A DNA stretch of 64,000 bases, from the NCBI RefSeq assembly GCF_002995795.1, contig NZ_PVXN01000058.1, forward strand, positions 1 through 64,000, written 5' to 3'. Positions 1-9,744 of the stretch are shown here, one piece after another (position 1 is the stretch's first letter; each line of letters opens with the position of its first letter). A program made the position numbers and the translations under genes. The notes below the pieces were generated by a model. The model saw nothing but the letters and a program-made list of their open reading frames with translations, was not told the DNA's origin and searched no databases. The DNA is from Clostridium thermopalmarium DSM 5974 (GTDB lineage Bacteria; Bacillota; Clostridia; Clostridiales; Clostridiaceae).

Positions 1-121
1 CCACATCGACATGAACGTAGAATTAATCACACCAGTAGCAATGGAAGCAGGATTAAGATTTGCTATAAGAGAAGGTGGAAGAACAGTAGGTTCAGGAGTT
101 GTTACTTCAATAGTAGAATAG
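1..121 (+). CDS. tuf: Elongation factor Tu, 3' end (partial)
   Basis: This is the last 39 codons of EF-Tu, cut by the left window edge and read from base 2. The residues around [20 protein letters not shown] and the [10 protein letters not shown] stretch are the highly conserved end of domain 3. EF-Tu is the GTPase that delivers aminoacyl-tRNA to the ribosome. It lies directly upstream of the S10 operon, as is usual in Firmicutes. The identification is secure; nothing can be said of the missing N-terminus. Confidence 0.95.
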   Translation, partial: HIDMNVELITPVAMEAGLRFAIREGGRTVGSGVVTSIVE

Positions 122-180
122 TTTTAAGTTTTTTATAGATTGTTACGCGTAATAAAAATGTAAAAAAGGCCTTTATATAA

Positions 181-216
181 AGTGAAAGGAGAGGGGGACG
201 CCCTTCTCCTTTCACT
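181..216. terminator. Strong hairpin after tuf
   Basis: The arms AGTGAAAGGAGA and TTCTCCTTTCACT enclose a short GC-rich loop about 60 bp after the tuf stop codon. The position fits a terminator for tuf. No run of T follows on the + strand, so it may instead work as a transcript end protector or a weak, factor-assisted terminator. Confidence 0.5.
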
Positions 217-272
217 TATGAGTGTAAAAACATAACATTATGAAAGAATTTGTGATAAAAAAGAAAAAATAC

Positions 273-301
273 TTGTCAAAATCAAAAAAATATTATACAA
301 T
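273..301 (+). promoter_or_regulatory. Sigma-A promoter of the S10 operon
   Basis: TTGTCA (273-278) and TACAAT (296-301) are separated by 17 bp, close to the housekeeping consensus. This is the best promoter in the tuf-rpsJ gap and would drive the ribosomal operon after a leader of about 210 nt. Confidence 0.65.
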
Positions 302-307
302 GTAAGA

Positions 308-500
308 GTTGTGACACGAGAATGGCGATGAAGCAAGAGGTTGCTGGGATTACCAGGATATTCTTAGCTGAGCATGCTTTGATCTTGAATCGGGCGGCAG
401 CGATATGGATATGTGTTTCATTGTTTGTATAAAATAATGCAACGCGTGGAACAGTTTACATAACGCTGATGTTACATCCATGAATTAATGAGTAGTGAAA
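308..500 (+). promoter_or_regulatory. Long 5' leader of the S10 operon, possible r-protein leader
   Basis: About 210 nt lie between the promoter and rpsJ. The segment holds GC-richer, stem-forming stretches (for example around 320-400) in otherwise AT-rich DNA, and it has no convincing ORF. Autoregulatory leaders that bind a ribosomal protein are known upstream of S10 operons (the L4 leader of E. coli), and clostridial r-protein leaders have been proposed. Assignment to a particular leader family is inference. Confidence 0.45.
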
Positions 501-516
501 AGGAGGGAAATAAAAA

Positions 517-825
517 ATGGCAAACCAAAAAATAAGAATTAGATTAAAAGCTTTTGATCATACAATATTAGATCAATCAGCTGAAAAAATTGTTGAGACA
601 GCGAAAAGCACAGGCGCTAAAGTAGCTGGTCCAGTACCACTACCAACTGAAAAAGATGTGGTTACAATTTTAAGAGCGACACATAAATATAAAGATTCTA
701 GAGAACAATTTGAAATCAGAACACATAAGAGATTAATCGATATATTAAGTCCATCACCAAAGACTGTTGATGCATTAATGAGATTAGACTTACCAGCAGG
801 TGTTGACATCGAAATAAAATTATAA
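517..825 (+). CDS. rpsJ: 30S ribosomal protein S10
   Basis: 102 aa, the standard length. The N-terminal [12 protein letters not shown] and C-terminal VDIEIKL blocks are typical of S10. The protein sits in the 30S head and also serves as NusE in antitermination complexes. It is the first gene of the long ribosomal operon, with a strong AAGGAGG site before the ATG and a long leader upstream. Confidence 0.97.
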   Translation: MANQKIRIRLKAFDHTILDQSAEKIVETAKSTGAKVAGPVPLPTEKDVVTILRATHKYKDSREQFEIRTHKRLIDILSPSPKTVDALMRLDLPAGVDIEIKL

Positions 826-891
826 AAAAAGATTAATAATGAGATATTATGATCGGAAGCGATCCGCTAATATTTTAGGAGGTGCAAAGGA

Positions 892-1521
892 ATGAAAAAA
901 GCTATATTAGGAAGAAAACTAGGAATGACTCAAATATTTGACGAGAGTGGTAAAGTTATTCCAGTTACAGTTGTTGAAGCAGGTCCTTGTGTAGTAACTC
1001 AAAAAAAGACAGAAGAAAAAGATGGTTATAATGCTATACAAGTAGGCTTTGGAGATATAAGAGAAAAATTAGTTAATAAGCCTAAAAAAGGACACTTCGC
1101 AAAGGCTGGAGTAGCACCTAAGAGAATTCTTAAAGAGTTCAGATTAGAAAATATCGAAGGATATGAAGTTGGAAGCGAAATCAAAGTTGATATATTTGAA
1201 AAAGGAGAAAAGGTGGATGTATCGGGAGTTTCTAAGGGTAAGGGATTCCAAGGTACAATAAAGAGATGGAACTTCTCTAGAGGACCAATGGCACACGGTT
1301 CTAAATATCATAGAGGTGTTGGTTCAATGGGAGCTTCATCATATCCATCAAGAACATTCAAAAACAAGAAGATGCCTGGACATATGGGACACAGAAATAC
1401 AACTGTCCTAAACCTTGAAGTTGTAAAAGTTATGCCAGAGAAAAATGTTATTTTAATTAAAGGTGGAATTCCAGGACCAAACAAGGGTTACGTTGTAATA
1501 AGAAATACAGTAAAAGCTTAA
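892..1521 (+). CDS. rplC: 50S ribosomal protein L3
   Basis: 209 aa, full length. It begins [16 protein letters not shown] and carries the conserved [14 protein letters not shown] loop that reaches the peptidyl transferase region. L3 is a primary 23S rRNA binding protein that starts 50S assembly. It has an AGGAGGTG site and follows rpsJ by 66 bp in the S10 operon. Confidence 0.97.
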   Translation: MKKAILGRKLGMTQIFDESGKVIPVTVVEAGPCVVTQKKTEEKDGYNAIQVGFGDIREKLVNKPKKGHFAKAGVAPKRILKEFRLENIEGYEVGSEIKVDIFEKGEKVDVSGVSKGKGFQGTIKRWNFSRGPMAHGSKYHRGVGSMGASSYPSRTFKNKKMPGHMGHRNTTVLNLEVVKVMPEKNVILIKGGIPGPNKGYVVIRNTVKA

Positions 1522-1547
1522 CGTTTTAGAAGAAAGGAGGATAAAGA

Positions 1548-2168
1548 ATGCCTACAGTAGATTTATATAATAGAGAAGGGCAAAAAGTTGGAGATATACA
1601 ATTATCAGACAACGTATTTGCAGTAGAAGTTAATGAAAATGTATTACATCAAGTTGTAGTTGCGCAACTTGCAAATAAAAGACAAGGGACACAATCAGCT
1701 AAAACTAGAGCTGAGGTTTCTGGAGGTGGAAAAAAACCTTGGAGACAAAAGGGAACTGGTAGAGCAAGACAAGGTTCAATTAGAGCTCCACAATGGATAC
1801 ATGGTGGTGTAGTATTCGCTCCAAAACCAAGAGATTACAGAATGTCAATCCCTAAGTCAATGAGAAGAGTTGCTATGAAGTCAGCTTTAACAAGCAAAGT
1901 AAATGATAATAACATAGTAGTTCTTGAAAGTTTAGAATTAGAAGCACCAAAAACTAAAGAAATGGTTAAGATGATAAATGCTTTTGAAGCTAAAAAACCA
2001 TTAATAGTAGTACCAGAAAGTAATGAGGTTGTTTACAAATCAGTAAGAAACATTGAAGGTGCAACTGTTATGCCAGTAAACAACTTAAATGTTTATGACA
2101 TATTAAAACATGATAAATTCATCGTTACTAAGGAAGCGGTTGCTAAAATTGAGGAGGTGTATGCATAA
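1548..2168 (+). CDS. rplD: 50S ribosomal protein L4
   Basis: 206 aa. The [20 protein letters not shown] block is the extended loop that lines the exit tunnel. L4 binds 23S rRNA early in assembly and in some bacteria represses its own S10 operon. It has a strong AAAGGAGG site, and its stop codon shares one base with the rplW start. Confidence 0.97.
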   Translation: MPTVDLYNREGQKVGDIQLSDNVFAVEVNENVLHQVVVAQLANKRQGTQSAKTRAEVSGGGKKPWRQKGTGRARQGSIRAPQWIHGGVVFAPKPRDYRMSIPKSMRRVAMKSALTSKVNDNNIVVLESLELEAPKTKEMVKMINAFEAKKPLIVVPESNEVVYKSVRNIEGATVMPVNNLNVYDILKHDKFIVTKEAVAKIEEVYA

Positions 2169-2461
2169 TGATGTTAAACAGTTACGATATAATAAAAAGA
2201 CCTGTAATAACTGAAAAAAGCATGTCTGCTATGGCAGATAGAAAGTACACCTTCATCGTAGATATACATGCAAATAAATCTCAAATAAAAAGAGCAGTTG
2301 AAGAAGTGTTTGGTGTAAAAGTTCAAGAAGTTAACACTGCTAGAATAATGGGAAAAGTAAAAAGAGTTGGAGTTCATGTTGGTAAGAGACCTGACTATAA
2401 AAAAGCAGTGGTTACATTAACACCAGATAGCAAGACAATTGAATTCTTTGAAGGAATGTAA
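2168..2461 (+). CDS. rplW: 50S ribosomal protein L23
   Basis: 97 aa. The pattern [14 protein letters not shown] and the C-terminal KKAVVTL block identify L23, which sits at the tunnel exit and docks trigger factor and SRP. Two ATGs occur in tandem at 2168 and 2171. The first lies 9 bp after GGAGGTG and is preferred. It overlaps the rplD stop by one base, which suggests translational coupling. Confidence 0.95.
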   Translation: MMLNSYDIIKRPVITEKSMSAMADRKYTFIVDIHANKSQIKRAVEEVFGVKVQEVNTARIMGKVKRVGVHVGKRPDYKKAVVTLTPDSKTIEFFEGM

Positions 2462-2523
2462 GATATAGATAAAGCTGTTATTGGTAAGAATACCAGATAA
2501 GCGATAAGAAGGAGGGAACTTAG

Positions 2524-3357
2524 ATGGCAGTTAAAAAGTTTAGACCAGTTACACCTTCACTTAGACAGATGACAGTTTCTACTTTTGAGGAAATTACTAC
2601 AGATAAGCCTGAAAAATCACTTTTAGTTTCATTAAATAAAAAGGCTGGAAGAAACTCTCAAGGTAAAATAACTGTTCGTCATCGTGGCGGTGGGGCTAAG
2701 AGAAAATATAGAATAATAGATTTTAAGAGAAATAAGGATGGAATACCTGCAAAGGTAGCAACAATAGAATACGACCCAAACAGAACAGCTTACATAGCCT
2801 TAGTTGTATATGCTGACGGTGAAAAGAGATATATAATTGCACCAGTTGGATTAAAGGTTGGAGATGTTGTGGTATCTGGTCCAGATGCAGATATTAAACC
2901 AGGTAACGCACTTCCATTAGCGAATATACCTGTAGGTACAGTAATTCATAATATAGAATTACAAGCTGGAAAAGGCGGCCAAATAGTAAGAGCAGCTGGA
3001 GCATCAGCACAACTTATGGCTAAAGAAGGTAAGTATGCTATTTTAAGATTACCAAGTGGCGAAATGAGATATGTTAATATCCAATGTAGAGCTACAGTTG
3101 GGACTGTATCTAACTTAACAAATGATATAATAAACATTGGTAAAGCAGGAAGAAAGAGACATATGGGTTGGAGACCAACTGTAAGAGGATCTGTAATGAA
3201 CCCTAATGATCACCCACACGGTGGTGGAGAAGGTAGATCTCCAATTGGACGTCCAAGTCCAGTTACTCCATGGGGTAAACCAGCTCTTGGATATAAGACT
3301 AGAAAGAACAATAAATACTCTGATAGAATGATTATCAAGAGAAGAGGTCAAAAGTAG
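2524..3357 (+). CDS. rplB: 50S ribosomal protein L2
   Basis: 277 aa, standard length. Conserved features include the [17 protein letters not shown] block and the C-terminal segment around [18 protein letters not shown], which holds the histidine important for peptidyl transferase function. L2 bridges the subunits and is among the most conserved ribosomal proteins. Confidence 0.98.
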   Translation: MAVKKFRPVTPSLRQMTVSTFEEITTDKPEKSLLVSLNKKAGRNSQGKITVRHRGGGAKRKYRIIDFKRNKDGIPAKVATIEYDPNRTAYIALVVYADGEKRYIIAPVGLKVGDVVVSGPDADIKPGNALPLANIPVGTVIHNIELQAGKGGQIVRAAGASAQLMAKEGKYAILRLPSGEMRYVNIQCRATVGTVSNLTNDIINIGKAGRKRHMGWRPTVRGSVMNPNDHPHGGGEGRSPIGRPSPVTPWGKPALGYKTRKNNKYSDRMIIKRRGQK

Positions 3358-3373
3358 TAAATAGATGAATAAA

Positions 3374-3395
3374 GAAGAGAATGTTAATTCTCTTC
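3374..3395. other. Intercistronic hairpin between rplB and rpsS
   Basis: A perfect 9-bp stem, GAAGAGAAT / ATTCTCTTC, with a 4-nt loop sits in a 74-bp gap inside the operon. No T-run follows, so a processing or stability element is more likely than a terminator. Confidence 0.45.
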
Positions 3396-3431
3396 CTAAG
3401 CTTTTACATTATATGAAGGGAGGATACAGAG

Positions 3432-3716
3432 TTGAGTAGATCACTTAAAAAAGGGCCTTTCGTTGCAGAATCGTTAATGAAGAAAATTGAGGAAATGAAT
3501 GCGAAAGGTGAAAAGAAAGTTATAAAGACTTGGTCAAGAAGTTCAACAATATTCCCTCAGATGGTAGGTCATACTATAGCTGTTCATGATGGTAGAAAGC
3601 ATGTTCCGGTGTATATAAGTGAAGATATGGTAGGACACAAACTAGGCGAATTTGTATTGACAAGAACATTTAAAGGCCACGTAGATAAGAGCGAAAAGTC
3701 ATCACGTGTAAGATAG
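3432..3716 (+). CDS. rpsS: 30S ribosomal protein S19
   Basis: 94 aa from a TTG start that follows GGGAGG by 10 bp. The N-terminal [10 protein letters not shown] and the central [16 protein letters not shown] are diagnostic. S19 sits in the 30S head beside S13 and contacts the A-site finger. No in-frame ATG fits the family start, so TTG is chosen. Confidence 0.96.
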   Translation: MSRSLKKGPFVAESLMKKIEEMNAKGEKKVIKTWSRSSTIFPQMVGHTIAVHDGRKHVPVYISEDMVGHKLGEFVLTRTFKGHVDKSEKSSRVR

Positions 3717-3737
3717 CAAAGGGAAGGAGGAACTAAG

Positions 3738-4073
3738 ATGGAAGCTAGAGCTATAGCAAAGTATGTGAGAATATCTCCAAGAAAAGTTAGAGTTGTTCTT
3801 GATTTAGTAAGAGGTAAAAATGTAAACGAAGCTTTTGCTATATTGAAATACACTCCAAAAGATTCAGCTGCTGCAATTTTAAAAGTATTAAAATCAGCTG
3901 TAGCTAATGCAGAGAATAATTTTAACTTAGATGTTAATAAATTATATGTTGCAGAGGCTTATGCAAACCAAGGACCAACATTAAAGAGATTTAAACCACG
4001 CGCACAAGGTAGAGCGTATTCAATAATGAAAAGAACTAGTCATATAGTACTAGTAGTTAAAGAAAGAGCATAG
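3738..4073 (+). CDS. rplV: 50S ribosomal protein L22
   Basis: 111 aa. The [12 protein letters not shown]-type N-terminus (here [12 protein letters not shown]) and the beta-hairpin ending in [13 protein letters not shown] are characteristic. The hairpin reaches the constriction of the exit tunnel, where macrolide resistance changes occur in other species. AAGGAGG precedes the ATG. Confidence 0.97.
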   Translation: MEARAIAKYVRISPRKVRVVLDLVRGKNVNEAFAILKYTPKDSAAAILKVLKSAVANAENNFNLDVNKLYVAEAYANQGPTLKRFKPRAQGRAYSIMKRTSHIVLVVKERA

Positions 4074-4088
4074 AAGGAGGGAAATAGA

Positions 4089-4754
4089 GTGGGACAAAAA
4101 GTACATCCACATGGCCTCAGAGTCGGCGTTATAAAGGATTGGGATGCTAAATGGTATGCAGACGATAAAAATTTTGCAGATAACCTAATCGAAGATGATA
4201 AAGTTAGAAAATTTATTAAGAATAAATGCTACTCAGCAGGTATTGCTAGAATAGAGATAGAAAGAACCCCAAAGAGAATAAAGATAAATATTCATACTGC
4301 TAAGCCAGGAATGCTTATTGGAAAAGGCGGAAAAGGTATAGAAGAATTAAAAAGCGAAATACTTTCAATAGTAAGAGAAAAGAACGTAATAATTAATATT
4401 GTTGAAGTTAAGAAGCCTGAAGTTGATGCTCAATTGATGGCAGAAAACATTGCTCAACAACTTGAAAAGAGAATTTCTTTCAGAAGAGCTATGAAGCAAA
4501 CTATTCAAAGAGCTATGAAGAGCGGAGTTAAAGGTGTTAAAACTGCTTGCTCTGGAAGACTTGGTGGTGCTGAAATAGCTAGAACAGAACAATATCATGA
4601 AGGAACAATTCCTCTACAAACACTTAGAGCAGATATTGATTACGGATTTGCAGAAGCAAATACAACATACGGAAAAATAGGAGTTAAAGTTTGGGTATAT
4701 AAAGGCGAAATTCTTCCAACAAAAAAAGTGAAAACAGAAGAAGTTAGCCAATAA
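4089..4754 (+). CDS. rpsC: 30S ribosomal protein S3
   Basis: 221 aa from a GTG start with a GGAGGG site. The N-terminus [12 protein letters not shown] and the KH domain motif [12 protein letters not shown] (GXXG loop) are clear, as is the C-terminal [10 protein letters not shown] block. S3 lies at the mRNA entry channel and contributes to helicase activity. Confidence 0.97.
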   Translation: MGQKVHPHGLRVGVIKDWDAKWYADDKNFADNLIEDDKVRKFIKNKCYSAGIARIEIERTPKRIKINIHTAKPGMLIGKGGKGIEELKSEILSIVREKNVIINIVEVKKPEVDAQLMAENIAQQLEKRISFRRAMKQTIQRAMKSGVKGVKTACSGRLGGAEIARTEQYHEGTIPLQTLRADIDYGFAEANTTYGKIGVKVWVYKGEILPTKKVKTEEVSQ

Positions 4755-4771
4755 GGAAGGAGGAATAGGTT

Positions 4772-5215
4772 ATGTTGATGCCTAAAAGGGTAAAACATCG
4801 TAAAGTTCAACGTGGCAATATGAAAGGAAAAGCTACAAGAGGAAATTTTATTGCATACGGTGATTACGCTATACAAGCAACTGAGCCAGGTTGGCTAACA
4901 AGCAACCAAATAGAAGCTGCCAGAATAGCGATAAATAGATATATAAAAAGAGGTGGAAAGCTTTGGATTAAGGTTTTCCCAGATAAGCCAGTAACTGAAA
5001 AACCTGCAGAAACTCGTATGGGTTCTGGTAAAGGTTCACCAGAATATTGGGTAGCTGTAGTTAAACCAGGTAGAGTATTATTCGAATTATCTGGAGTATC
5101 TGAAGATGTCGCTAGAGAAGCTATGAGACTTGCTTCACATAAGCTTCCTATGAAGACTAAGTTTGTAACAAGAAAAGATTTTGAACAAATGGGTGGTGAA
5201 GTAAATGAGGGCTAA
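4772..5215 (+). CDS. rplP: 50S ribosomal protein L16
   Basis: 147 aa beginning [15 protein letters not shown], the family start. It retains the central GYYAIQA-like segment (here [22 protein letters not shown], partly quoted). L16 organises the A-site tRNA region of the 50S subunit. Its end overlaps rpmC by 11 bp, indicating coupled translation. Confidence 0.96.
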   Translation: MLMPKRVKHRKVQRGNMKGKATRGNFIAYGDYAIQATEPGWLTSNQIEAARIAINRYIKRGGKLWIKVFPDKPVTEKPAETRMGSGKGSPEYWVAVVKPGRVLFELSGVSEDVAREAMRLASHKLPMKTKFVTRKDFEQMGGEVNEG

Positions 5216-5417
5216 TGAATTACAAGAACTAAGACAAAGTTCTTCTCAAGAATTGTCAACTAAATTAAATGATTTAAAAGCTGAATTGTTTAATTTAAGA
5301 TTTCAATTAGCAACTGGCCAACTTGAAAACCCAATGAGAATAAGACAGGTTAAAAAATCAATAGCTCAAGTTAAAACAATACTTAGAGAAAAAGAGTTAA
5401 AGGTACTTGAACAGTAG
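5205..5417 (+). CDS. rpmC: 50S ribosomal protein L29
   Basis: 70 aa, helical and rich in charged residues, with the family pattern [20 protein letters not shown] (here starting NLRFQL). L29 sits near the tunnel exit beside L23. The ATG lies inside the end of rplP (11-bp overlap) and is preceded by GGTGG in rplP codons. Confidence 0.95.
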   Translation: MRANELQELRQSSSQELSTKLNDLKAELFNLRFQLATGQLENPMRIRQVKKSIAQVKTILREKELKVLEQ

Positions 5418-5439
5418 TATGCTGAAAGGAGGTAATCCT

Positions 5440-5694
5440 GTGGAAAGAGGTAACAGAAAGACCAGAATAGGAAGAGTTGTTTCTGATAAAATGGAAAAGA
5501 CTATTGTAGTTGCAGTTGAAGATAAAGTTCGTCATCCTTTATATGGAAAGACAATAAATAGAACTAAGAAATTTAAGGTTCATGATGAAAATAATGAAGC
5601 TGGAATCAATGATAGAGTGTTAATAATGGAAACTAGACCATTATCTAAAGATAAGAGATGGAGATTAGTGGAAATCGTTGAAAAGGCAAAATAA
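5440..5694 (+). CDS. rpsQ: 30S ribosomal protein S17
   Basis: 84 aa when started at the GTG at 5440, which lies 7 bp after AAAGGAGG. A longer in-frame opening from 5407 runs through the ribosome binding site and is unlikely. [16 protein letters not shown] and [11 protein letters not shown] are S17 signatures. S17 is a primary 16S rRNA binder of the 30S body. Confidence 0.95.
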   Translation: MERGNRKTRIGRVVSDKMEKTIVVAVEDKVRHPLYGKTINRTKKFKVHDENNEAGINDRVLIMETRPLSKDKRWRLVEIVEKAK

Positions 5695-5721
5695 TTCAAT
5701 GATTGAAAGGAGGGTATTTAT

Positions 5722-6096
5722 ATGATACAGCCACAAACTCGCTTAAAAGTAGCAGATAATACTGGAGCAAAAGAGATTATGTGCATAAGAGTTTTAGGCG
5801 GTTCTAAAAGAAAATATGGCAACATAGGGGATGTAATTGTTGCTAGTGTTAAGAGTGCAACACCAGGCGGAGTTGTAAAAAAAGGTGATGTAGTTAAAGC
5901 AGTTATAGTAAGATCTAAAAGAGGAGTAAGAAGAATAGACGGTTCATATATTAAATTTGATGATAACGCTGCGGTTATTATCAAAGATGATAAACAACCA
6001 AGAGGAACTCGTATATTTGGACCTATTGCAAGAGAATTAAGAGAAAAAGATAAAGAATTCAATAAAATATTATCATTAGCACCTGAAGTTCTATAA
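5722..6096 (+). CDS. rplN: 50S ribosomal protein L14
   Basis: 124 aa. The [18 protein letters not shown] start and the [16 protein letters not shown] block are standard. L14 forms part of the subunit interface and binds the silencing factor RsfS in other bacteria. AAAGGAGGG precedes the ATG. It opens the spc-type part of the operon with no visible internal promoter. Confidence 0.97.
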   Translation: MIQPQTRLKVADNTGAKEIMCIRVLGGSKRKYGNIGDVIVASVKSATPGGVVKKGDVVKAVIVRSKRGVRRIDGSYIKFDDNAAVIIKDDKQPRGTRIFGPIARELREKDKEFNKILSLAPEVL

Positions 6097-6112
6097 AAGG
6101 GAGGTGGCTGTG

Positions 6113-6430
6113 ATGGCTAAAGTTCATGTAAGAAGAACAGACAAAGTAGTTGTTATTTCAGGTAAAGATAAAGGTAAAGTAAGCGAAGTATTAGCTGTAT
6201 ATCCTAAGACTGGAAAAGTTTTAGTTAAGGATGTAAATATAGTTACTAAACATATGAAACCTAATAGAGAAAATATGCAAGGTGGAATAGTTAAGAAAGA
6301 AGCGCCTATAAATAGTTCAAAAGTTATGTTATATTGCACAAATTGTAATTCTGCTACAAGAATTAGTAAAAAGCTTTTAGAAGATGGAACAAAAGTTAGA
6401 GTATGCAAGAAGTGCGGAGAAATACTATAG
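6113..6430 (+). CDS. rplX: 50S ribosomal protein L24
   Basis: 105 aa when started at the ATG at 6113, placed after GGGAGGTGG. An upstream in-frame GTG at 6104 lies inside that site. The KOW motif is visible in VVISGKDKGKVSEVLAVYP. L24 is an assembly initiator of the 50S subunit. A C-terminal pair of CxxC motifs (CTNCNS and CKKCGE) resembles the zinc ribbon seen in some Firmicutes L24 proteins. Confidence 0.95.
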   Translation: MAKVHVRRTDKVVVISGKDKGKVSEVLAVYPKTGKVLVKDVNIVTKHMKPNRENMQGGIVKKEAPINSSKVMLYCTNCNSATRISKKLLEDGTKVRVCKKCGEIL

Positions 6431-6452
6431 ACTTTGAAAGGAGGTTCACTAA

Positions 6453-6992
6453 ATGACTAGACTACAAGAAAAATACAACACAGAAGTAGTACCAGCTCTT
6501 ATGGAGAAGTTTGGTTATAAAAACATAATGGAAGTACCAAAACTTGAAAAAGTTGTTGTGAATATGGGTGTAGGAGAAGCTAAGGATAATTCTAAAGTAT
6601 TAGAATCAGCTGTAGCTGACTTACAACAAATCACAGGACAAAAACCAGTAGTTACAAGAGCTAAAAAATCTGTAGCTAACTTCAAAGTAAGACAAAATAT
6701 GCCTATTGGATGTAAGGTTACATTAAGAAAAGATAAAATGTTTGAATTTGTAGATAAATTAATGAACGTAGCTTTACCAAGAGTTAGAGACTTTAGAGGA
6801 GTATCTTCTAAATCTTTTGATGGTAGAGGAAATTATGCATTAGGAATTAAGGAACAAATCATATTCCCAGAAATCGAATATGATAAGATAGATAAAGTAA
6901 GAGGTATGGATGTAATATTTGTTACTACAGCTAAGACCGATGAAGAAGCAAGAGAATTGCTTAGATATTTAGGTATGCCATTTGCTCAATAG
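6453..6992 (+). CDS. rplE: 50S ribosomal protein L5
   Basis: 179 aa, normal length. Signatures include [15 protein letters not shown] near the N-terminus and the central [19 protein letters not shown]5 joins 5S rRNA with L18 and contacts P-site tRNA. It has a strong AAAGGAGG site and sits in the usual order L24-L5-S14. Confidence 0.97.
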   Translation: MTRLQEKYNTEVVPALMEKFGYKNIMEVPKLEKVVVNMGVGEAKDNSKVLESAVADLQQITGQKPVVTRAKKSVANFKVRQNMPIGCKVTLRKDKMFEFVDKLMNVALPRVRDFRGVSSKSFDGRGNYALGIKEQIIFPEIEYDKIDKVRGMDVIFVTTAKTDEEARELLRYLGMPFAQ

Positions 6993-7007
6993 TAAGGAGG
7001 TAGAAAC

Positions 7008-7193
7008 ATGGCACGTAAAGCGATGATTGAAAAGTGGAAGAGGACTCCTAAATATTCAACTAGAGCTTATACTAGATGCAGAATATGCGGAAGACCACAC
7101 GCTGTTTTAAAGAAATATGGAATATGTCGTATCTGCTTTAGAGAATTAGCCTATAAAGGACAAATTCCTGGATGCAGAAAAGCTAGTTGGTAA
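7008..7193 (+). CDS. rpsZ: 30S ribosomal protein S14, zinc-binding type
   Basis: 61 aa, the short C+ form of S14. Two CxxC pairs, CRICGRPH and CRICFRE, bind one zinc ion. Longer zinc-free S14 paralogues exist in many bacteria for zinc starvation; none is present here. The protein assembles late into the 30S head. Confidence 0.97.
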   Translation: MARKAMIEKWKRTPKYSTRAYTRCRICGRPHAVLKKYGICRICFRELAYKGQIPGCRKASW

Positions 7194-7223
7194 AACATTG
7201 TTATTAGAAAGGAGGCATAATAA

Positions 7224-7619
7224 ATGGTTATGACAGACCCTATTGCTGATATGCTAACTCGTATAAGAAATGCAAATATAGTTAGACATGAAGTCGTTGA
7301 AGTACCGTCTTCAAATGTAAAAAAAGCCATCGCTAACATATTACTTCAAGAAGGATATGTTAAAGATGTAGAAGAGTATACAGATGGAGCGGTTCCAATG
7401 CTTAGATTGTCTTTAAAATATCAAGGAAAAGAAAGAGTTATAACTGGACTAAAAAGAATATCAAAGCCAGGTTTAAGAGTTTATTGTAAAAAAGATAATA
7501 TACCTAAGGTGTTAAACGGATTAGGAATTGCTATCGTATCAACTTCTAAAGGAATAGTTACAGATAAAGAAGCAAGAAAATTAGGTTTAGGTGGAGAAGT
7601 TATCTGTTATATTTGGTAA
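7224..7619 (+). CDS. rpsH: 30S ribosomal protein S8
   Basis: 131 aa. The start [17 protein letters not shown] and the end [11 protein letters not shown] are typical of S8, a primary 16S rRNA binder. In E. coli S8 is the translational repressor of the spc operon. AAAGGAGG lies 8-9 bp before the first ATG. Confidence 0.97.
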   Translation: MVMTDPIADMLTRIRNANIVRHEVVEVPSSNVKKAIANILLQEGYVKDVEEYTDGAVPMLRLSLKYQGKERVITGLKRISKPGLRVYCKKDNIPKVLNGLGIAIVSTSKGIVTDKEARKLGLGGEVICYIW

Positions 7620-7644
7620 TTTAACGTGAACAGGAGGTGCTATA

Positions 7645-8184
7645 ATGTCAAGAGTAGGAAGACTTCCAATAGATATACCTAATGGAGTAAGTGTTACTGT
7701 AACACCAGACAACGTTGTTACAGTAAAAGGACCAAAAGGAGAATTAACTAAAGCTATGCATAAAGATATGAGTATAGCTGTAGAAGACAATAAAGTTGTT
7801 GTTACAAGACCAAGTGATATGGCTCAACACAGAGCGTTACATGGTTTAACAAGAGCTTTAATAAAGAATATGGTTGTTGGTGTAAGTGAAGGATACCAAA
7901 AAACTTTAGAATTAGTTGGAGTTGGATACAGAGCTCAATTAAAAGGAAAAGACTTAATATTAAATCTTGGATATTCACATCCAGTTGAAATACAGGCTGT
8001 TAAAGGTGTAGAGTACTCAGTTCCAGAACCAACAAAAGTTGTTGTTAGTGGAATTGATAAAGAACTAGTTGGTTCAGTTGCTGCAAATATAAGAGTATGG
8101 AGAAAACCAGAGCCATATAAAGGAAAAGGAATTAAGTATGCTGATGAAGTTATAAGACGTAAAGAAGGTAAGACTGGTAAGTAA
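7645..8184 (+). CDS. rplF: 50S ribosomal protein L6
   Basis: 179 aa with the two repeated alpha/beta domains of L6. [16 protein letters not shown] and the C-terminal [20 protein letters not shown] are conserved. L6 lies near the GTPase centre and is needed for late 50S assembly. An AGGAGGTG site precedes the ATG. Confidence 0.97.
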   Translation: MSRVGRLPIDIPNGVSVTVTPDNVVTVKGPKGELTKAMHKDMSIAVEDNKVVVTRPSDMAQHRALHGLTRALIKNMVVGVSEGYQKTLELVGVGYRAQLKGKDLILNLGYSHPVEIQAVKGVEYSVPEPTKVVVSGIDKELVGSVAANIRVWRKPEPYKGKGIKYADEVIRRKEGKTGK

Positions 8185-8214
8185 GATAAATAACAGCAGA
8201 AAGGAGTGAATTAG

Positions 8215-8577
8215 ATGTTCAAGAAAGAGAACAGACAAAAAACTAGAGTTAAGCGTCATTTAAGAGTGCGTAATAAAATTTCTGGTACTGCTGAGAAACC
8301 TAGATTAGCAGTATACAGAAGTGAAAAGAACATATATGCTCAAATAATTGATGATGTAGCTGGAAGAACTTTAGTATCAGCTTCAACTCTAGATAAAGAT
8401 TATACTGGAAAAGTTGGAAGCAATAAAGAAGCTGCTAGAACTGTTGGAGCAATGATCGCTAAAAAGGCAATTGAAAAAGGTATAGAAGAAGTTGTTTTTG
8501 ATAGAGGCGGATATGTATATCATGGAAGAGTAAAAGAACTTGCTGAAGGTGCAAGAGAAGCAGGCTTAAAATTCTAA
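8215..8577 (+). CDS. rplR: 50S ribosomal protein L18
   Basis: 120 aa. [21 protein letters not shown] at the N-terminus and [20 protein letters not shown] at the C-terminus identify it. L18 binds 5S rRNA together with L5. The upstream site is AAAGGAG. Confidence 0.97.
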   Translation: MFKKENRQKTRVKRHLRVRNKISGTAEKPRLAVYRSEKNIYAQIIDDVAGRTLVSASTLDKDYTGKVGSNKEAARTVGAMIAKKAIEKGIEEVVFDRGGYVYHGRVKELAEGAREAGLKF

Positions 8578-8593
8578 AGAAGGAGGGAAAACA

Positions 8594-9091
8594 ATGAGAA
8601 TAGATCCTAGCACGCTAAATCTTAAAGAAAAGGTTGTATTCATAAATAGAGTTGCTAAGGTTGTTAAAGGTGGTAGAAACTTTAGATTTAGTGCTCTTGT
8701 TGTAGTAGGAGACGAAAACGGACACGTTGGCGTAGGAATGGGAAAATCTGTTGAAATACCTGAAGCTATAAGAAAAGGTATTGAAGATGCTAAAAAGCAC
8801 TTAATAGAAGTAGCAGTTGTTAACGGAACTGTTCCTCACACAATACAAGGTGAATTCGGAAGAGGAAAGGTATTAATTATGCCAGCTAGCGAAGGTACTG
8901 GAGTTATAGCTGGTGGTCCTGTAAGAGCGGTATTAGAGTTAGCAGGATTAAAAGATGTTAGAGCAAAATCATTAGGGTCTAATAACCCAAAAAATATGGT
9001 CGGTGCAACATTAGACGGATTATCAAAATTAAGAACTGCAGAACAGATTGCTAAATTAAGAGGCAAGACTGTAGAAGAAATTTTAGGATAG
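8594..9091 (+). CDS. rpsE: 30S ribosomal protein S5
   Basis: 165 aa. The N-terminal dsRNA-binding-like domain ([18 protein letters not shown]) and the C-terminal [20 protein letters not shown] block are typical. S5 helps form the mRNA entry channel and affects fidelity. AAGGAGGG precedes the ATG. Confidence 0.97.
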   Translation: MRIDPSTLNLKEKVVFINRVAKVVKGGRNFRFSALVVVGDENGHVGVGMGKSVEIPEAIRKGIEDAKKHLIEVAVVNGTVPHTIQGEFGRGKVLIMPASEGTGVIAGGPVRAVLELAGLKDVRAKSLGSNNPKNMVGATLDGLSKLRTAEQIAKLRGKTVEEILG

Positions 9092-9104
9092 GAGGGGATC
9101 GACC

Positions 9105-9284
9105 GTGGCTAAACTAAAAATAACATTAGTAAAGAGTACTATAGGTAGAAAAAAGGACCATATTGCTACTGTAAATGCTCTTGGATTAAAGAAAATAGGA
9201 AACAGTGTTGTTCACGAAGATACTCCTCAAGTTAAAGGTATGATAAATAAAGTGAGCTATCTTTTAACTGTTGAAGAAATATAA
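9105..9284 (+). CDS. rpmD: 50S ribosomal protein L30
   Basis: 59 aa from a GTG start that follows AGGAGGGG by 7 bp. The translation runs [19 protein letters not shown] and ends in a VEEI tail, matching L30 in length and in the order S5-L30-L15. L30 is a small 50S protein that contacts 5S and 23S rRNA. Confidence 0.95.
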   Translation: MAKLKITLVKSTIGRKKDHIATVNALGLKKIGNSVVHEDTPQVKGMINKVSYLLTVEEI

Positions 9285-9302
9285 TAAGAGGAGGTGTTAT
9301 AT

Positions 9303-9743
9303 ATGAAACTTCATGAATTAAAACCTGCTGCAGGCTCAAGAAAGGCTCCAAAAAGAGTTGGTAGAGGAAATGGTTCAGGATTAGGTAAGACTGCCGGAAA
9401 AGGTCATAAAGGACAAAACGCTAGATCAGGCGGTGGCGTTAGACCAGGATTTGAAGGAGGTCAAATGCCTTTATATAGAAGATTACCTAAGAGAGGTTTT
9501 ACTAATATATTTGCAAAAGAATATGTTGAAGTTAATGTAAATAGATTAAACATATTTGAAGATGGAACAGAAGTTACTCCAGAATTATTAAAACAACATG
9601 GAATAATTAGCAAAGTAAAAGATGGAGTTAAAATATTGGGTAATGGAGTTCTTGAGAAAAAACTAACTGTAAAAGCAACTAAATTTACCAAAGGCGCTAT
9701 TGAGAAGATAGAATCCATGGGGGGAAAAGCAGAGGTGATATAA
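9303..9743 (+). CDS. rplO: 50S ribosomal protein L15
   Basis: 146 aa from the ATG at 9303, which lies after GAGGAGGTG; an in-frame GTG at 9294 lies within that site. The glycine- and arginine-rich N-terminus ([20 protein letters not shown]) is diagnostic. L15 joins late in 50S assembly. The stop is followed one base later by the secY start. Confidence 0.96.
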   Translation: MKLHELKPAAGSRKAPKRVGRGNGSGLGKTAGKGHKGQNARSGGGVRPGFEGGQMPLYRRLPKRGFTNIFAKEYVEVNVNRLNIFEDGTEVTPELLKQHGIISKVKDGVKILGNGVLEKKLTVKATKFTKGAIEKIESMGGKAEVI

Positions 9744-9744
9744 A

